Assembly: GCA_030431525.1 (NCBI GenBank)
Contig: JAUIJC010000032.1
Location: 1-52,706 of the forward strand
From: Bacteroidia bacterium
Lineage (GTDB): Bacteria; Bacteroidota; Bacteroidia; Cytophagales; JAAEPT01
DNA: 52,706 bases
Reading direction: 5' to 3'
The notes beneath the pieces are model-generated. The model was given only the letters and a program-made list of their open reading frames with translations. It did no database searches and was not told the DNA's origin. Below are positions 45,501 through 52,706 of this stretch, piece after piece. A program made the position numbers and the translations under genes. How positions within the stretch are numbered: position 1 is the stretch's first letter; each line of letters opens with the position of its first letter.

Positions 45501-45584
45501 CTCTTTCAATGTTTCCAGGCAGGTGCCCGTTAGGACCTTTTCGATGGCGGACTCAAGGGCTTGTTCGTTGGTTTTGCTCGGCAT
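42540..45584 (-). CDS. hsdR: Type I restriction endonuclease, R subunit
   Basis: This 1014-aa protein is the translocating and cleaving subunit of the type I RM enzyme. The N-terminal nuclease domain has the pattern D160 then E174-L-K176 in EEIDMVLFINGLPIVTMELK. Two SF2 RecA domains follow: Walker A HSAGSGKS (321-328), DEAH at 436-439 (VVIDEAHSSQSG), and the later NKYLTGFDQP and ALSRLNR motifs. The length is normal for HsdR. It lies between an AlbA_2 gene (20-bp gap) and the sacsin-like gene (35-bp gap), so it is in the middle of the operon and not at its end. HsdM and HsdS are the expected partners. Confidence 0.95.
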   Translation of the reverse strand: MPSKTNEQALESAIEKVLTGTCLETLKEEGVALEPQALYTGAGKGFHIGLAADFDARYAIDKHHFWEFLEQTQGDELEKLKKASDWKLKVLERLDKLAKKYGILRLLRKGLDVEDAHFTLLYPLPLVSSSEAIKENFRRNRFSVTRQLRYNHDKPAEEIDMVLFINGLPIVTMELKNAWTGQTARVNGIKQYKFDRDIKQPLLQFGRCLVHFAVDTDEAYMTTRLNGGSTFFLPFNKGNNHGKGNPTNPNGHKTAYLWEEVFTPESLANIIQHFVRFDGKANTPLNKRTLFFPRYHQMDVVRKILDHASTQGVGHSYLIQHSAGSGKSNSITWSAYQLIDTYPSSLDIPGARDLEKPLFDSVIVVTDRRLLDKQLRENIKEFSEVKNIVAPAFSSKDLKDGLEQGKRIIITTIQKFPFIVDGIDDLSDKRFAVVIDEAHSSQSGSAHDKMNMAMGKGESEEEEEDSQDKILKAMRGRKMKGNASYLAFTATPKNATLEKFGTRQEDGSFRPFHLYSMKQAIEEGFILDVLANYTTYKSYYEIEKSISENPLFDTAKAQKKLRAFVERDKRTIATKAEIMLDHFYDQVVKAKKLKGKGKGMVVTQNIESAIRYFLKIKNLLAERGNPFKVAIAFSGKKTVDGVEYTEADLNGFAEKDTRDKFDEDEYRLLVVANKYLTGFDQPKLCAMYVDKKLQGVLAVQALSRLNRSANKYGKKTEDLFILDFFNTAEDIKKSFDPFYTSTTLSDATDVNVLHELKDGLDDIGVYEWQEVEDFVAKYFDKADAQELSPIIDTSANRFNQELELEEDEKADFKIKAKQFVKIYGQMASIMPFEIIAWEKLFWFLKFLIPKLIVVNPQEELIDELLDSVDLSTYGLERTKLNHSIGLDDSESELDPQNPNPRGAHGKEEEKDPLEEIIRVFNERWFQGWDATPEEQKVKFMTLSKHIHEHPDYQTKVADNPDKQNSELAYEKILEDIMTKLRRKDMEFYKLFIKDEAFRKGLIHSMRGMEGVRKG

Positions 45585-45604
45585 GGTGTTCTATGAAAAA
45601 GGTC

Positions 45605-47152
45605 TTAAAGTTCGTTTTGTTTAGCCAAGAAGGTCTTGCCCTTCTCAGTGGTAACATATTTTTGGTGTTGGCTGTTGGGCTTGTCGGGCAAGGTCAAAGC
45701 CAATAATTGAGCATCCAGCAACGGTTCAAGGTGTCGTTTGAAGTTGGCTGTTTGGTTTTTTAGCCCAAGGCATTCCTCCAAGATTTCCTTTCGCTTTTGG
45801 GGCGTAAGGGTGAATTCCAACACAGCTTGTTGTTCAGGCGAAAGCTGTTGGACCACTTGGTTACTCACTTGGTTACTCACTTGGTTACTCACTTGGTCAC
45901 CAAACTCAGGATGGATGCGGATTTCTGTGACAAAATGCCTCCGTTCGGGTTCGTCTGAGTCAAACAGTGCACGAAGCGAACCGTTCTTTCCCAGTTCCCA
46001 TTGCATGGCTGGAATTCCTGTCCCTTTGCCCTCGGTGAGATCCAGTTCTTTGAGGAATTCACCGATTCGTCGGTTGCGATAGCGTCTCGGACGCACTCTC
46101 CCTTGGTCGAAATCCCGTTGTTTCAGCGAAGGGTCCACACCGTTGTAGCTGAGTATTTCGACGCAATCGGGAAGTACCCTAACCTCGATAGGCTCCCTTA
46201 GCTCATAATTGCGATGATAGACAGCATTGGCCAAGGCCTCCTCAATAGCCTCAAAGGGATAGTTGTAGAAGCGTTTGGCCTCGGCCTGCCCTGGTATTTT
46301 GACCACCTTTTCCTTGACCACATTGGTTTTCAAGAACGAAAGGGCATCGGTGAGTTGCTTCTGGATAGGACCCGTGAATACCTTTTCGGTAAAGGTTTTT
46401 CCAGCCAATCCCTTGGGGAAAAGGACGACTTCGATTCTCGCCTCTGGAAAGAACTTTTCCGGCCGTGGAGAGAACATCAGCAAGCCCACGTTTTTGGGAA
46501 AGCGGTGTTCTTCGGCCCCATGACAGAGGTTCATTTGTTGGGCCAGTTCCTCCACGCTCATGGTGGCGCTTTCGCGGAAGAGCTTGCTCCCCGTTTTTTG
46601 GAGGTGTTCGCGCATCAGCCCCATGTCCAACTCTTCCAAGCCAAAGTGGATGTTTACCCGATCGTCGAAAGGAATTTTGGAGGTCAATTGCACCAGCTCC
46701 TCTTCCTGTTCAGGATTTGGGACAATGCTACTGGAATATTGGCGGATGCGGTAGTTGTAGGTCTTGTGCTTGGCCAACACGTCGTCGGGAACCTTGTAGG
46801 GGCGGGCGTTTCCGGCGGGTACCCAGATGACCAAGACGTGCTTGCCGTCTATTTCTTCCAGAGAAAGCCTCGGGAAATAAGATGGCAGGATGTTGTTGCA
46901 GTGGTTGAGTAGTTCCTTTTGGACCCGCTCGAAGGCGTTGGGGTCAAAGCCCTTGACGGGACGGATGGGCTTGCCGTCCTTTTCCTCCACACCGATGATG
47001 ATATACCCACTGCCCTCGTTCTCGAAATCATTGGCAAAGGCGCAAATCGAACGCATGATGGGCACGGGGTTCCAGCCTTCCTTGAACTCCATGCGCGGGC
47101 CCTCGACCATTTTGCCAGACAACAGGTTTTCTATGGAAATGAGTATGCTCAT
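45605..47152 (-). CDS. AlbA_2 (Schlafen-like) / HATPase_c_4 regulator in the RM operon
   Basis: This 515-aa protein has an AlbA_2/Schlafen-like N-terminal domain (about 15-130: RMEFKEGWN, FANDFENEGSGYIIIGVEEKDG). An HATPase_c_4 region follows (about 300-390: IEEALANAVYHRNYE, SYNGVDPSL). It ends in a winged-helix-like region (LSPEQQAVLEF). These proteins are often found within type I RM operons and are thought to act as regulators or DNA-binding accessories. A 12-bp direct repeat (45855-45896) encodes repeated VSNQ between the ATPase part and the C-terminal domain. It lies between the DUF262-DUF1524 gene and hsdR with gaps of 26 and 20 bp. Confidence 0.85.
   Translation of the reverse strand: MSILISIENLLSGKMVEGPRMEFKEGWNPVPIMRSICAFANDFENEGSGYIIIGVEEKDGKPIRPVKGFDPNAFERVQKELLNHCNNILPSYFPRLSLEEIDGKHVLVIWVPAGNARPYKVPDDVLAKHKTYNYRIRQYSSSIVPNPEQEEELVQLTSKIPFDDRVNIHFGLEELDMGLMREHLQKTGSKLFRESATMSVEELAQQMNLCHGAEEHRFPKNVGLLMFSPRPEKFFPEARIEVVLFPKGLAGKTFTEKVFTGPIQKQLTDALSFLKTNVVKEKVVKIPGQAEAKRFYNYPFEAIEEALANAVYHRNYELREPIEVRVLPDCVEILSYNGVDPSLKQRDFDQGRVRPRRYRNRRIGEFLKELDLTEGKGTGIPAMQWELGKNGSLRALFDSDEPERRHFVTEIRIHPEFGDQVSNQVSNQVSNQVVQQLSPEQQAVLEFTLTPQKRKEILEECLGLKNQTANFKRHLEPLLDAQLLALTLPDKPNSQHQKYVTTEKGKTFLAKQNEL
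45855..45896. repeat. 12-bp tandem repeat in the AlbA_2 gene
   Basis: ACTTGGTTACTC occurs three times in a row (45855-45890), followed by a partial unit. Because 12 is a multiple of 3, changes in copy number would lengthen or shorten a VSNQ linker without shifting the frame. Confidence 0.85.
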
Positions 47153-47178
47153 GCGTTTTTTGTGTTTTCCTAAAGACC

Positions 47179-49155
47179 TTAATATGTCAATAAAAATTCC
47201 TTCATTTCCTTGCCGTGTTGGCTGATTTCGTCACTCCCCCAAAACTCGGATTCCATCATCTTCCGTTGTTTTAAGCTGTCGGCCCCAACGTTTCTGTAGT
47301 GGTCCTTTTTGGCTTCCGGAAGATAGTTGCTCAACTTGGAGTTCTTGCTGTTGCTGATGAGGCAGAGGTTCCCGAACTGGTCGCAAATGGCTTGTTCCAA
47401 TTTGTCTTTATCTCCACTGATGGGGTTCTGTGGGTAGTAGTGTTCAACAGAACTCCTGAATGAGAAGTCAAATTTTTGATGGTCGGTCGCCTTGTTGTCC
47501 CAAAGGATAAAGTCCAAGTAGTTGAAGACAAAGTTCTCCACGGCGGTCCCTTGGTCCAAAAGCGAGGTGTCGAGGTCCTGCACTTGGTTCTGGGCTATTC
47601 CGCCATTCTTATAAATGATGTGATAGTAGTCCAGCTCCTTCTCTTCTGCCAGATAACGGTCGAACAAAAAGGCCTTGGCCAATTGCTTAAGGAAGTTGCG
47701 GTAGGCTTCAGCGGTGACCTGCCCATTGCGGAACACGAAGTTTAGGGAGGCGTTCAGCCAGTGCTTGTAGACCAAGGTTGGGGCAGAAACATGGAACATG
47801 GCCAACAGCATCAGGATTTCTTGGTTGAGGCCCTCGTTGGATTGTTCTTCTTCGCCAAAGGTGTTCACGTAACTGACCCGATTGTCCTTGTACCACTTGA
47901 GTCGCTTGAGGCTCCAGCGGTCTTTCTCTTGGTAGAATTCCCTTTTCAGGATGTACTTGTCGAACAGGAACTTGCACTTGAGCAGGTTGAAGCCGAAGGT
48001 TTTGACAAAGTCGAGCTTATTTTCACCCGGAATTTCACCTTTAATGTGTGGGTCGAATAAATCAATCAATCGCTTATCATCAAGGCTGATGTCCTTTCCC
48101 TCATCATTTAATTCGCTGTTCGTTTGGACTTGTATGCGGAGGACGTGCAACAAGAAGTTCGGGAAGTTGATGACCGAGTTGAAGCGTTCGGGCGCATCAT
48201 CCTTGTGGTCCTCGTTGAGCTCGAATCGTTGGTCATGCCCAACGATGGCTTCCAGCGATAAGGCTTTATCTATATTCCCATTCTCTTGCCCCCCATCGTT
48301 TGGTTTATAGTCCAGTTTTTCGGCAATTTCCTCCAAGCTGTTGCACTGAAGGCTGTTCCAGTCATCGTTTTTGAAAATCGCGGAACGTTGCGTGGTGTTG
48401 AAGCCGTACTGCACATAGCGCTCCATATCGGCGCAGGCCTCCCAGATGAGATTAAAGGCATGGCTCAAGGCTTTGTCTTTGTGTAAGACCTCCAGCATTT
48501 TGGCCTTCAAAATCTCATGCTTTTCCAGCTGCTCCCCGCGGTTGTTCATGATCTCGAAGTAGTGGTTCAAATCGGTGTCGGCGGGTACGGACACCCGCAT
48601 GAGGTAGACCTTTTGGGTCAAGGTCTGGTAGAAGTCACGAATCTGTTCTTGGCTTTTCAACAGCTTGTTCAAGGCCTTTTCGGCATCGGCGTATCCTTGC
48701 TGAATGTTGGGGTTGTAGTCCTTGGATTGGAGGTATTGCAGTTCATCGTGCTCACTGGCAATCACCGCCAAGGTTTCCGTGGATTTCTGTCGGCTGTCGA
48801 AGGCCAAGTTGAGCTTGTAGTCGATGGGCGCTTCAAGCTGGTTTTTGTACAAGCGGTGGCAGGCGCTCAACACGATGTTTAGTGTGGTGAGGCGCTGTTG
48901 CCCGTCGATGGTCTCAAAAATGGTTTCGTTGTCCAAGTGACGCTCATAGACCACCAAGGTACCGATGTAGTATTTGGCCTCGGCATTACCCTTGGAGGCT
49001 TTTGAAAAGTCGAAAATATCCTGCACCAATTGGGAGATTTCCCGATCGCCCCACGCGTAGTTCCGCTGGTACACGGGAATCACATAGCGTGCGCCCGAAG
49101 CGAACAGCTTTCCAATGCTGGCGGTCGTGATGTCGTTATTGCTGTTTGCTTGCAT
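47179..49155 (-). CDS. DUF262-DUF1524 protein (GmrSD-like)
   Basis: This 658-aa protein begins with a DUF262 domain (about 10-230) carrying IPVYQRNYAWGDREI and the nucleotide-handling motif ETIDGQQRLTTL. The C-terminal DUF1524 domain has the HNH-type motif VEHYYPQNP (about 570-580) and a following NLCLISNSKNSKLSN segment. The same domain pair forms GmrSD, a type IV enzyme that degrades glucosylated or otherwise modified phage DNA. Here it lies between hsdS and hsdR and may add an activity against modified DNA. Its start overlaps the preceding DUF262 gene by 20 bp, so the pair is translationally coupled. Confidence 0.9.
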   Translation of the reverse strand: MQANSNNDITTASIGKLFASGARYVIPVYQRNYAWGDREISQLVQDIFDFSKASKGNAEAKYYIGTLVVYERHLDNETIFETIDGQQRLTTLNIVLSACHRLYKNQLEAPIDYKLNLAFDSRQKSTETLAVIASEHDELQYLQSKDYNPNIQQGYADAEKALNKLLKSQEQIRDFYQTLTQKVYLMRVSVPADTDLNHYFEIMNNRGEQLEKHEILKAKMLEVLHKDKALSHAFNLIWEACADMERYVQYGFNTTQRSAIFKNDDWNSLQCNSLEEIAEKLDYKPNDGGQENGNIDKALSLEAIVGHDQRFELNEDHKDDAPERFNSVINFPNFLLHVLRIQVQTNSELNDEGKDISLDDKRLIDLFDPHIKGEIPGENKLDFVKTFGFNLLKCKFLFDKYILKREFYQEKDRWSLKRLKWYKDNRVSYVNTFGEEEQSNEGLNQEILMLLAMFHVSAPTLVYKHWLNASLNFVFRNGQVTAEAYRNFLKQLAKAFLFDRYLAEEKELDYYHIIYKNGGIAQNQVQDLDTSLLDQGTAVENFVFNYLDFILWDNKATDHQKFDFSFRSSVEHYYPQNPISGDKDKLEQAICDQFGNLCLISNSKNSKLSNYLPEAKKDHYRNVGADSLKQRKMMESEFWGSDEISQHGKEMKEFLLTY

Positions 49156-50491
49156 CGGGCAGGTATTTTAGTTCTTGGAAAAGCGCAATGATTTTCCCCG
49201 TTTTGGATTCCATGTTTAGTTCAACCTGACCCAAGGGCACATTAAGCACCTCGCTGGGGTGTAGCGCCTCGCGGATGGTCTTGAACAGGTGCGGACTTTC
49301 CAAGGCGTGGATGTCCATGGAGGCTTGTTGCACGTTGTATAGCCTAAGGCGCAGGCTATAGGCCCAGACAAAAAACTTCTCGATGGCGCGGTCGATGTCC
49401 ACCTCCCCGAATTTGTCCCAATAGTAGAGCAGGCAACAGTCGAACAGGTTGCGGACGTACTTGTCCCCCGTTCTTCCTTTGCCATCATAATTGTTGATGG
49501 CGTTCAGGATTTTTTTCGACTCTTCGTTCAGGCCTTCGTAGCCCTCGATCCTTTTGATTACGGCTTTGTAATGGTTGACCAACTCGAAGAAGCGTTTGCC
49601 GTTGATGATGATTTGGTCGATCTGGAAGGGATAGGCCATGGCCTTCCTGTCGATGTTCCGGTGGTATTCTTGGTTGTAGCCCTCCACGTAGAAATGGCCG
49701 ATGCGGTAGAGGTCCGTAAAGGGGAAGGGCTCCTCGATGGTGGGCGTCATGCCCTTGAACACGCCCACCTCGTTTTTGCTGAAGTGGCGCGCCGAATGCC
49801 CCTTGGCCCATTGCCTGATGGGGAACAGGAAGTGGGAGAATATTTTCTTGAGCTCGGGGGTGTCTAAGCCTTCCCATTGCTCCACGGCCGACATGCGTTC
49901 GGCTTCCGTGGTGCTACCCGCCATTTCGCGGAGGTGAAAGGCCTTGAGCAGATCATGGGGTTCCAAGTCCTTGCCTCGGGCGTTTTGGGAGTCGAAAAAC
50001 TGAAATGCCTCGGAGATGTCCTCCAGCTCCACCTGCACCAGTTCGCAACGTTCGTACAGGAACTTCACGGTTTCCGCCTGAAAGTCCACCACCCTGCGGG
50101 CGATGTCGAGGTAGTTCTGCTGGATGTTGGGCTGGGTGATGGGGTTGCTGAAGCTCAGCTGATTGAAAAGCGCAGACTTGATGGGCTCAATTTTCCCCTT
50201 ATTCAATCCTTCGGCGAGTTTGCCGTCGTTGTTGTGGATGGCCAAGGCTATCAACAGCAGGGTGATGGTGCGCTGTTGCCCGTCCACGATGTCCAGCTTG
50301 CCTTCTTCATTGCGGTGAAACACGATGGTGCCCAAGCGGTAGGCTGATTTGTCGCCGTGATGCTGGATGTCGTCAATGAGCTGGTGGACGTTCTTGGCCG
50401 TCCATTTGTAGGGGCGTTGGTAGCTGGGGATGCTGATTTCCTCATTTTTCAGCAGTTCCTCCACCTTGATGATCCTCGGTTCATTTTTCAT
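49136..50491 (-). CDS. DUF262-only protein (GmrS-like partner)
   Basis: This 451-aa protein has an N-terminal DUF262 domain with IPSYQRPYKWTAKNVHQL and DIVDGQQRTITLLLI. A helical C-terminal half (about 230-440) contains GKGRTGDKYVRNLFDCC. No HNH motif was seen, in contrast to its neighbour. It may be the nucleotide-sensing partner of the DUF262-DUF1524 protein, in the way separate GmrS and GmrD subunits pair. The start codon lies 1 bp past the hsdS stop and the gene ends inside the next one, so hsdS and the two DUF262 genes are translated in tandem. Confidence 0.85.
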   Translation of the reverse strand: MKNEPRIIKVEELLKNEEISIPSYQRPYKWTAKNVHQLIDDIQHHGDKSAYRLGTIVFHRNEEGKLDIVDGQQRTITLLLIALAIHNNDGKLAEGLNKGKIEPIKSALFNQLSFSNPITQPNIQQNYLDIARRVVDFQAETVKFLYERCELVQVELEDISEAFQFFDSQNARGKDLEPHDLLKAFHLREMAGSTTEAERMSAVEQWEGLDTPELKKIFSHFLFPIRQWAKGHSARHFSKNEVGVFKGMTPTIEEPFPFTDLYRIGHFYVEGYNQEYHRNIDRKAMAYPFQIDQIIINGKRFFELVNHYKAVIKRIEGYEGLNEESKKILNAINNYDGKGRTGDKYVRNLFDCCLLYYWDKFGEVDIDRAIEKFFVWAYSLRLRLYNVQQASMDIHALESPHLFKTIREALHPSEVLNVPLGQVELNMESKTGKIIALFQELKYLPDASKQQ

Positions 50492-50492
50492 C

Positions 50493-51797
50493 TCAGTCCA
50501 CCTTGATTTTCCCAGTCACCGCCGAATCAATCAAGCTTGCCTTGTATTCCCTCAGCTTCGCCATTTGGCCTTCTTGCAGGGTTATGATATGGTTAATTTT
50601 GGTGGTAGAATTTTCGAGGTGAGTCGCAATTAACTCTTGTTCTTGATAAGGTGGTAAAAGTGTGATCCATGATTTAATATCAGCATGTGAAACTTTTACC
50701 ATAGAAGAACTTGATCCTTTTGCAGAACTACTGATCTGTTTTCTAAAGTATGTACTTTGAAAAGTGTGTAGAATAAAGTCGTAATGAACTTTTTTTAATA
50801 GAAAAGAAAGTCGGTATATCAAGTCTGAAAAAATTATTTGGTCTTTGATTTCATTTTTTACAATGCAAGTATCCCCAACAAGTTCAGGAGTATTTCCACG
50901 GGTAAGTAGAAAATCTCCCTTTTGTAATTGAAATCGTTTCTTGTAGGATTTTATATCAATAGGCTTCAATTCTTCCTGGAAAAATGAACCAGATTTTATG
51001 GCGCTTAATTTAAGCACAAAGGAGTTTTCAGAACTGTTTGAAGCTATTGGGCTATCTCCTTGTTCAAGGTTTGTTAAAATTTTACCAACAGAAAGTATAT
51101 CCCAATGCGCCGGAATCTCCCCGATCCACTCCACGCCCGAGTCCTTTATGGGGGCTTTGGGGTCGAGGCCCTTGGTGACGGCGTTTTGGATAAGGACCTG
51201 CTTGCGCTCCTTGAGCAGGGCGATCAGACGCTCCTTTTGGGCGATGGCGCGGTCGATCTTGGCGGTTTTGGCATCGAGGAAGTTGGCGATAGCGGTTTGT
51301 TCGGGGAGTGGGGGGATGCCAACTTTGATGTTTTTCATTTCGTCATATCTCGTTGTCCAAAGGTCGGCAACGATTCCATGACCCATTCTATAAAACTCTT
51401 CAACAAAGGAGTAACCTTTTAGGAGATAGTTACAGTAAGTTGGATTGATGTTTTGTGGTTGAATAACAATATTAATTAGTGAAACTGAACCATCTTCAAA
51501 TGCAATTCCACTTGAGCCTTTTCGGTCTGACCTACTGTTTATTACAAAGTCTCCCTTCTTGACTAATTTTCTGTTATCACCATCATTTGTTTTGGCGGCA
51601 TTAGCTAATTGAGGTAATATTCCTTGTTTGGTGACGGAAAGTGGTTTGTAGTCTTTATCTGATACTTTTGTTCTACGTTCCGTGAATTTTGTCCCCAAAC
51701 GGATAAGTTCCCAATGCTCCGGAATCTCTCCAAGCCACTGGACGCCGGAATCTTTGTAAGCGTGGTATTTTTTGAAATTGGTGTTTTCGGTGTGCAT
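50493..51797 (-). CDS. hsdS: Type I restriction-modification specificity subunit
   Basis: This 434-aa protein reads the target sequence. Two target-recognition domains lie between conserved helical regions. The conserved parts are GVQWLGEIPEHWELIRLG at the start, IPPLPEQTAIANFLDAKTAKID with a long spacer helix in the middle (about 170-230), GVEWIGEIPAHWDILSVG before the second domain, and LLPPYQEQELIATHLEN with a second spacer helix at the end. I start it at ATG 51797 (MHTENTNFKKYHAY). The frame is open 22 codons further up, but that extension runs into the dispersed repeat at 51847-51879. The two recognition domains are more AT-rich than the conserved regions. It is the first gene of the seven-gene operon in this window. 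Confidence 0.93.
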   Translation of the reverse strand: MHTENTNFKKYHAYKDSGVQWLGEIPEHWELIRLGTKFTERRTKVSDKDYKPLSVTKQGILPQLANAAKTNDGDNRKLVKKGDFVINSRSDRKGSSGIAFEDGSVSLINIVIQPQNINPTYCNYLLKGYSFVEEFYRMGHGIVADLWTTRYDEMKNIKVGIPPLPEQTAIANFLDAKTAKIDRAIAQKERLIALLKERKQVLIQNAVTKGLDPKAPIKDSGVEWIGEIPAHWDILSVGKILTNLEQGDSPIASNSSENSFVLKLSAIKSGSFFQEELKPIDIKSYKKRFQLQKGDFLLTRGNTPELVGDTCIVKNEIKDQIIFSDLIYRLSFLLKKVHYDFILHTFQSTYFRKQISSSAKGSSSSMVKVSHADIKSWITLLPPYQEQELIATHLENSTTKINHIITLQEGQMAKLREYKASLIDSAVTGKIKVD

Positions 51798-51846
51798 GGC
51801 CGAATATGTATGCGCCCCTTTGGGCGTTTGAAACAAAATGGTGCTT

Positions 51847-51879
51847 GTAGGGGCGGACCCCAATGCTGTTGCATTAAGG
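51847..51879 (-). repeat. 33-bp dispersed inverted-repeat arm (copy 4)
   Basis: GTAGGGGCGGACCCCAATGC, continuing TGTTGCATTAAGG, is the reverse complement of the copy at 81-113 with two differences. It lies just upstream of hsdS and directly before the IS4-like element. On a joined molecule the two copies would flank that element as an inverted pair. Confidence 0.75.
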
Positions 51880-51944
51880 AATGAAAAGGGGCTAAGGTTG
51901 GTTAAATGTTTTGCACAACAAAGACCACCTTAACCCCCGTCAGC

Positions 51945-52706
51945 ATGTTGCCATGCATGATTTCTAAACTAAAGGAATTTGTTGAGAAGGCCTCTAAGAA
52001 TCGCTCCGAATTTTGTAGCTCTCCTCAAGCTTTCGTCCGCGACCGTCGTCTGACCTTTTCAAAGACTATATTATTCTTAATCAACCTTTCCAAGAAATCG
52101 CTTGGGGTTGAGCTGGACAAGTTTTTTGATCTTTTCAGCGAACCCCTTCCTGTGAACAAGAGCAGTTTCAGTAGAGCCCGCTACAAGCTCAAACATAAGT
52201 TTTTTATAGAATGGAACGCCGAACTTGTAAAATGTTTTGAATCCTTTTGTCCCAGCAGTCAAGTCCTCCGTTGGGAGGGGTTTCGGTTGTTTGGCATTGA
52301 TGGGAGCATGTTTTATTTGTTCGACAAGGATGATATCCGCACAGAGTTTGGAGAGCACTCCAACCAATGCATGGACATCCCCATGGCAAGAAGCATGGTC
52401 TGCTACGATGTGCTTAATAACATGGCACAACTGGCTGACATCACACCGTTGACTAAAACTGAACTGGACACAGCCATGGAGTGGGTACCTAAACTTCCTG
52501 ATGACTCCCTATTTATCTTTGACCGATATTTTGCCTGTTTTGCATTGGCTTTTTGGCTGGGGGAGCATAAAAAGGATTTTGTATTCCGGTGCAAAAGAAA
52601 CTTCAATGCACAGGTGAAGGCTTTTTTGGCCTCCAAAGCCTTCTCAAAGGAAATCACCTTAAAAGCTGGAGACAGGGCGATTGCTCGCCTTCCAAACAAG
52701 GTAAAC
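51945..52706 (+). CDS. IS4-like transposase, 5' part (cut by window edge)
   Basis: The frame is open for 254 codons from ATG 51945 to the window end. Its N-terminal part is helical. A DDE core follows, with GIDGSMFYL (first Asp, about residue 117) and DDSLFIFDRYF followed by CFALAFWL (second Asp, about 190), as in IS4-family transposases. The C-terminal YREK region has not been reached. The IS left end should lie between the dispersed repeat (ends 51879) and the start codon, perhaps at GGGGCTAAGG near 51887. A C-terminal tail in the same direction sits at 1-78. Confidence 0.85.
   Translation, partial: MLPCMISKLKEFVEKASKNRSEFCSSPQAFVRDRRLTFSKTILFLINLSKKSLGVELDKFFDLFSEPLPVNKSSFSRARYKLKHKFFIEWNAELVKCFESFCPSSQVLRWEGFRLFGIDGSMFYLFDKDDIRTEFGEHSNQCMDIPMARSMVCYDVLNNMAQLADITPLTKTELDTAMEWVPKLPDDSLFIFDRYFACFALAFWLGEHKKDFVFRCKRNFNAQVKAFLASKAFSKEITLKAGDRAIARLPNKVN

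Overview
The window looks like most of a circular accessory replicon from a member of the Bacteroidota, probably an environmental or marine Cytophagales-like bacterium (genus not determined). The evidence is Bacteroidota -7 promoter motifs (TAnnTTTG), YD-repeat proteins of the DUF6443 type, a DUF4373-type replication protein, PorT-like outer-membrane proteins, and a plasmid replication and partition block. No rRNA, tRNA or housekeeping gene was seen.

Layout. 1-120: 3' tail of an IS4-like transposase and a 33-bp dispersed repeat. 121-2466 (-): hsdM of a type I restriction-modification (RM) system. 2467-8017: replicon core, with a decayed fragment of a phage-type replication gene, about 13 iterons, an inverted-repeat operator, a Rep_3 initiator, a MITE-like element, a small secreted Cys-rich protein and a parAB operon. 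Three copies of one palindrome (candidate parS) lie here, two of them inside parB. 8018-8600: two tiny genes, one like a RiPP precursor and one like the N-terminus of Cas1. 8600-11616: decayed Tn3-family and IS5-family elements.

11940-27304 (+): a large, mostly overlapping gene set for a polymorphic Rhs/YD-repeat system. It holds a modular surface protein, an OmpH/Skp-like protein, a lipoprotein, an SpvB/YD-like scaffold, an Rhs protein with a variable C-terminal domain (candidate permuted papain-fold toxin), a candidate immunity protein and a porin-like barrel. 27348-32700: serine recombinase, GNAT protein, ankyrin protein, a PLD-nuclease/P-loop ATPase fusion, a recombinase relic and an XRE repressor. 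32962-35242 (+): DUF4373-type replication protein and an unknown gene.

35314-51797 (-): seven tightly spaced genes in one direction, hsdS, DUF262, DUF262-DUF1524, AlbA_2/HATPase, hsdR, a giant sacsin-like GHKL ATPase, and a DNA2/UPF1-like SF1 helicase. 51945-52706 (+): 5' part of an IS4-like transposase running off the window.

If the ends are joined, hsdM (reading outward at the left end) lies directly upstream of hsdS (right end), separated by the IS4-like element whose two parts sit at the window edges. The RM locus would then be hsdM-[IS]-hsdS-DUF262-DUF262-AlbA-hsdR-sacsin-helicase. The strongest candidates for undescribed biology are the sacsin-ATPase/helicase pair in this defence operon, the PLD-ATPase fusion, the Rhs C-terminal toxin/immunity pair, and the centromere sites embedded in parB.
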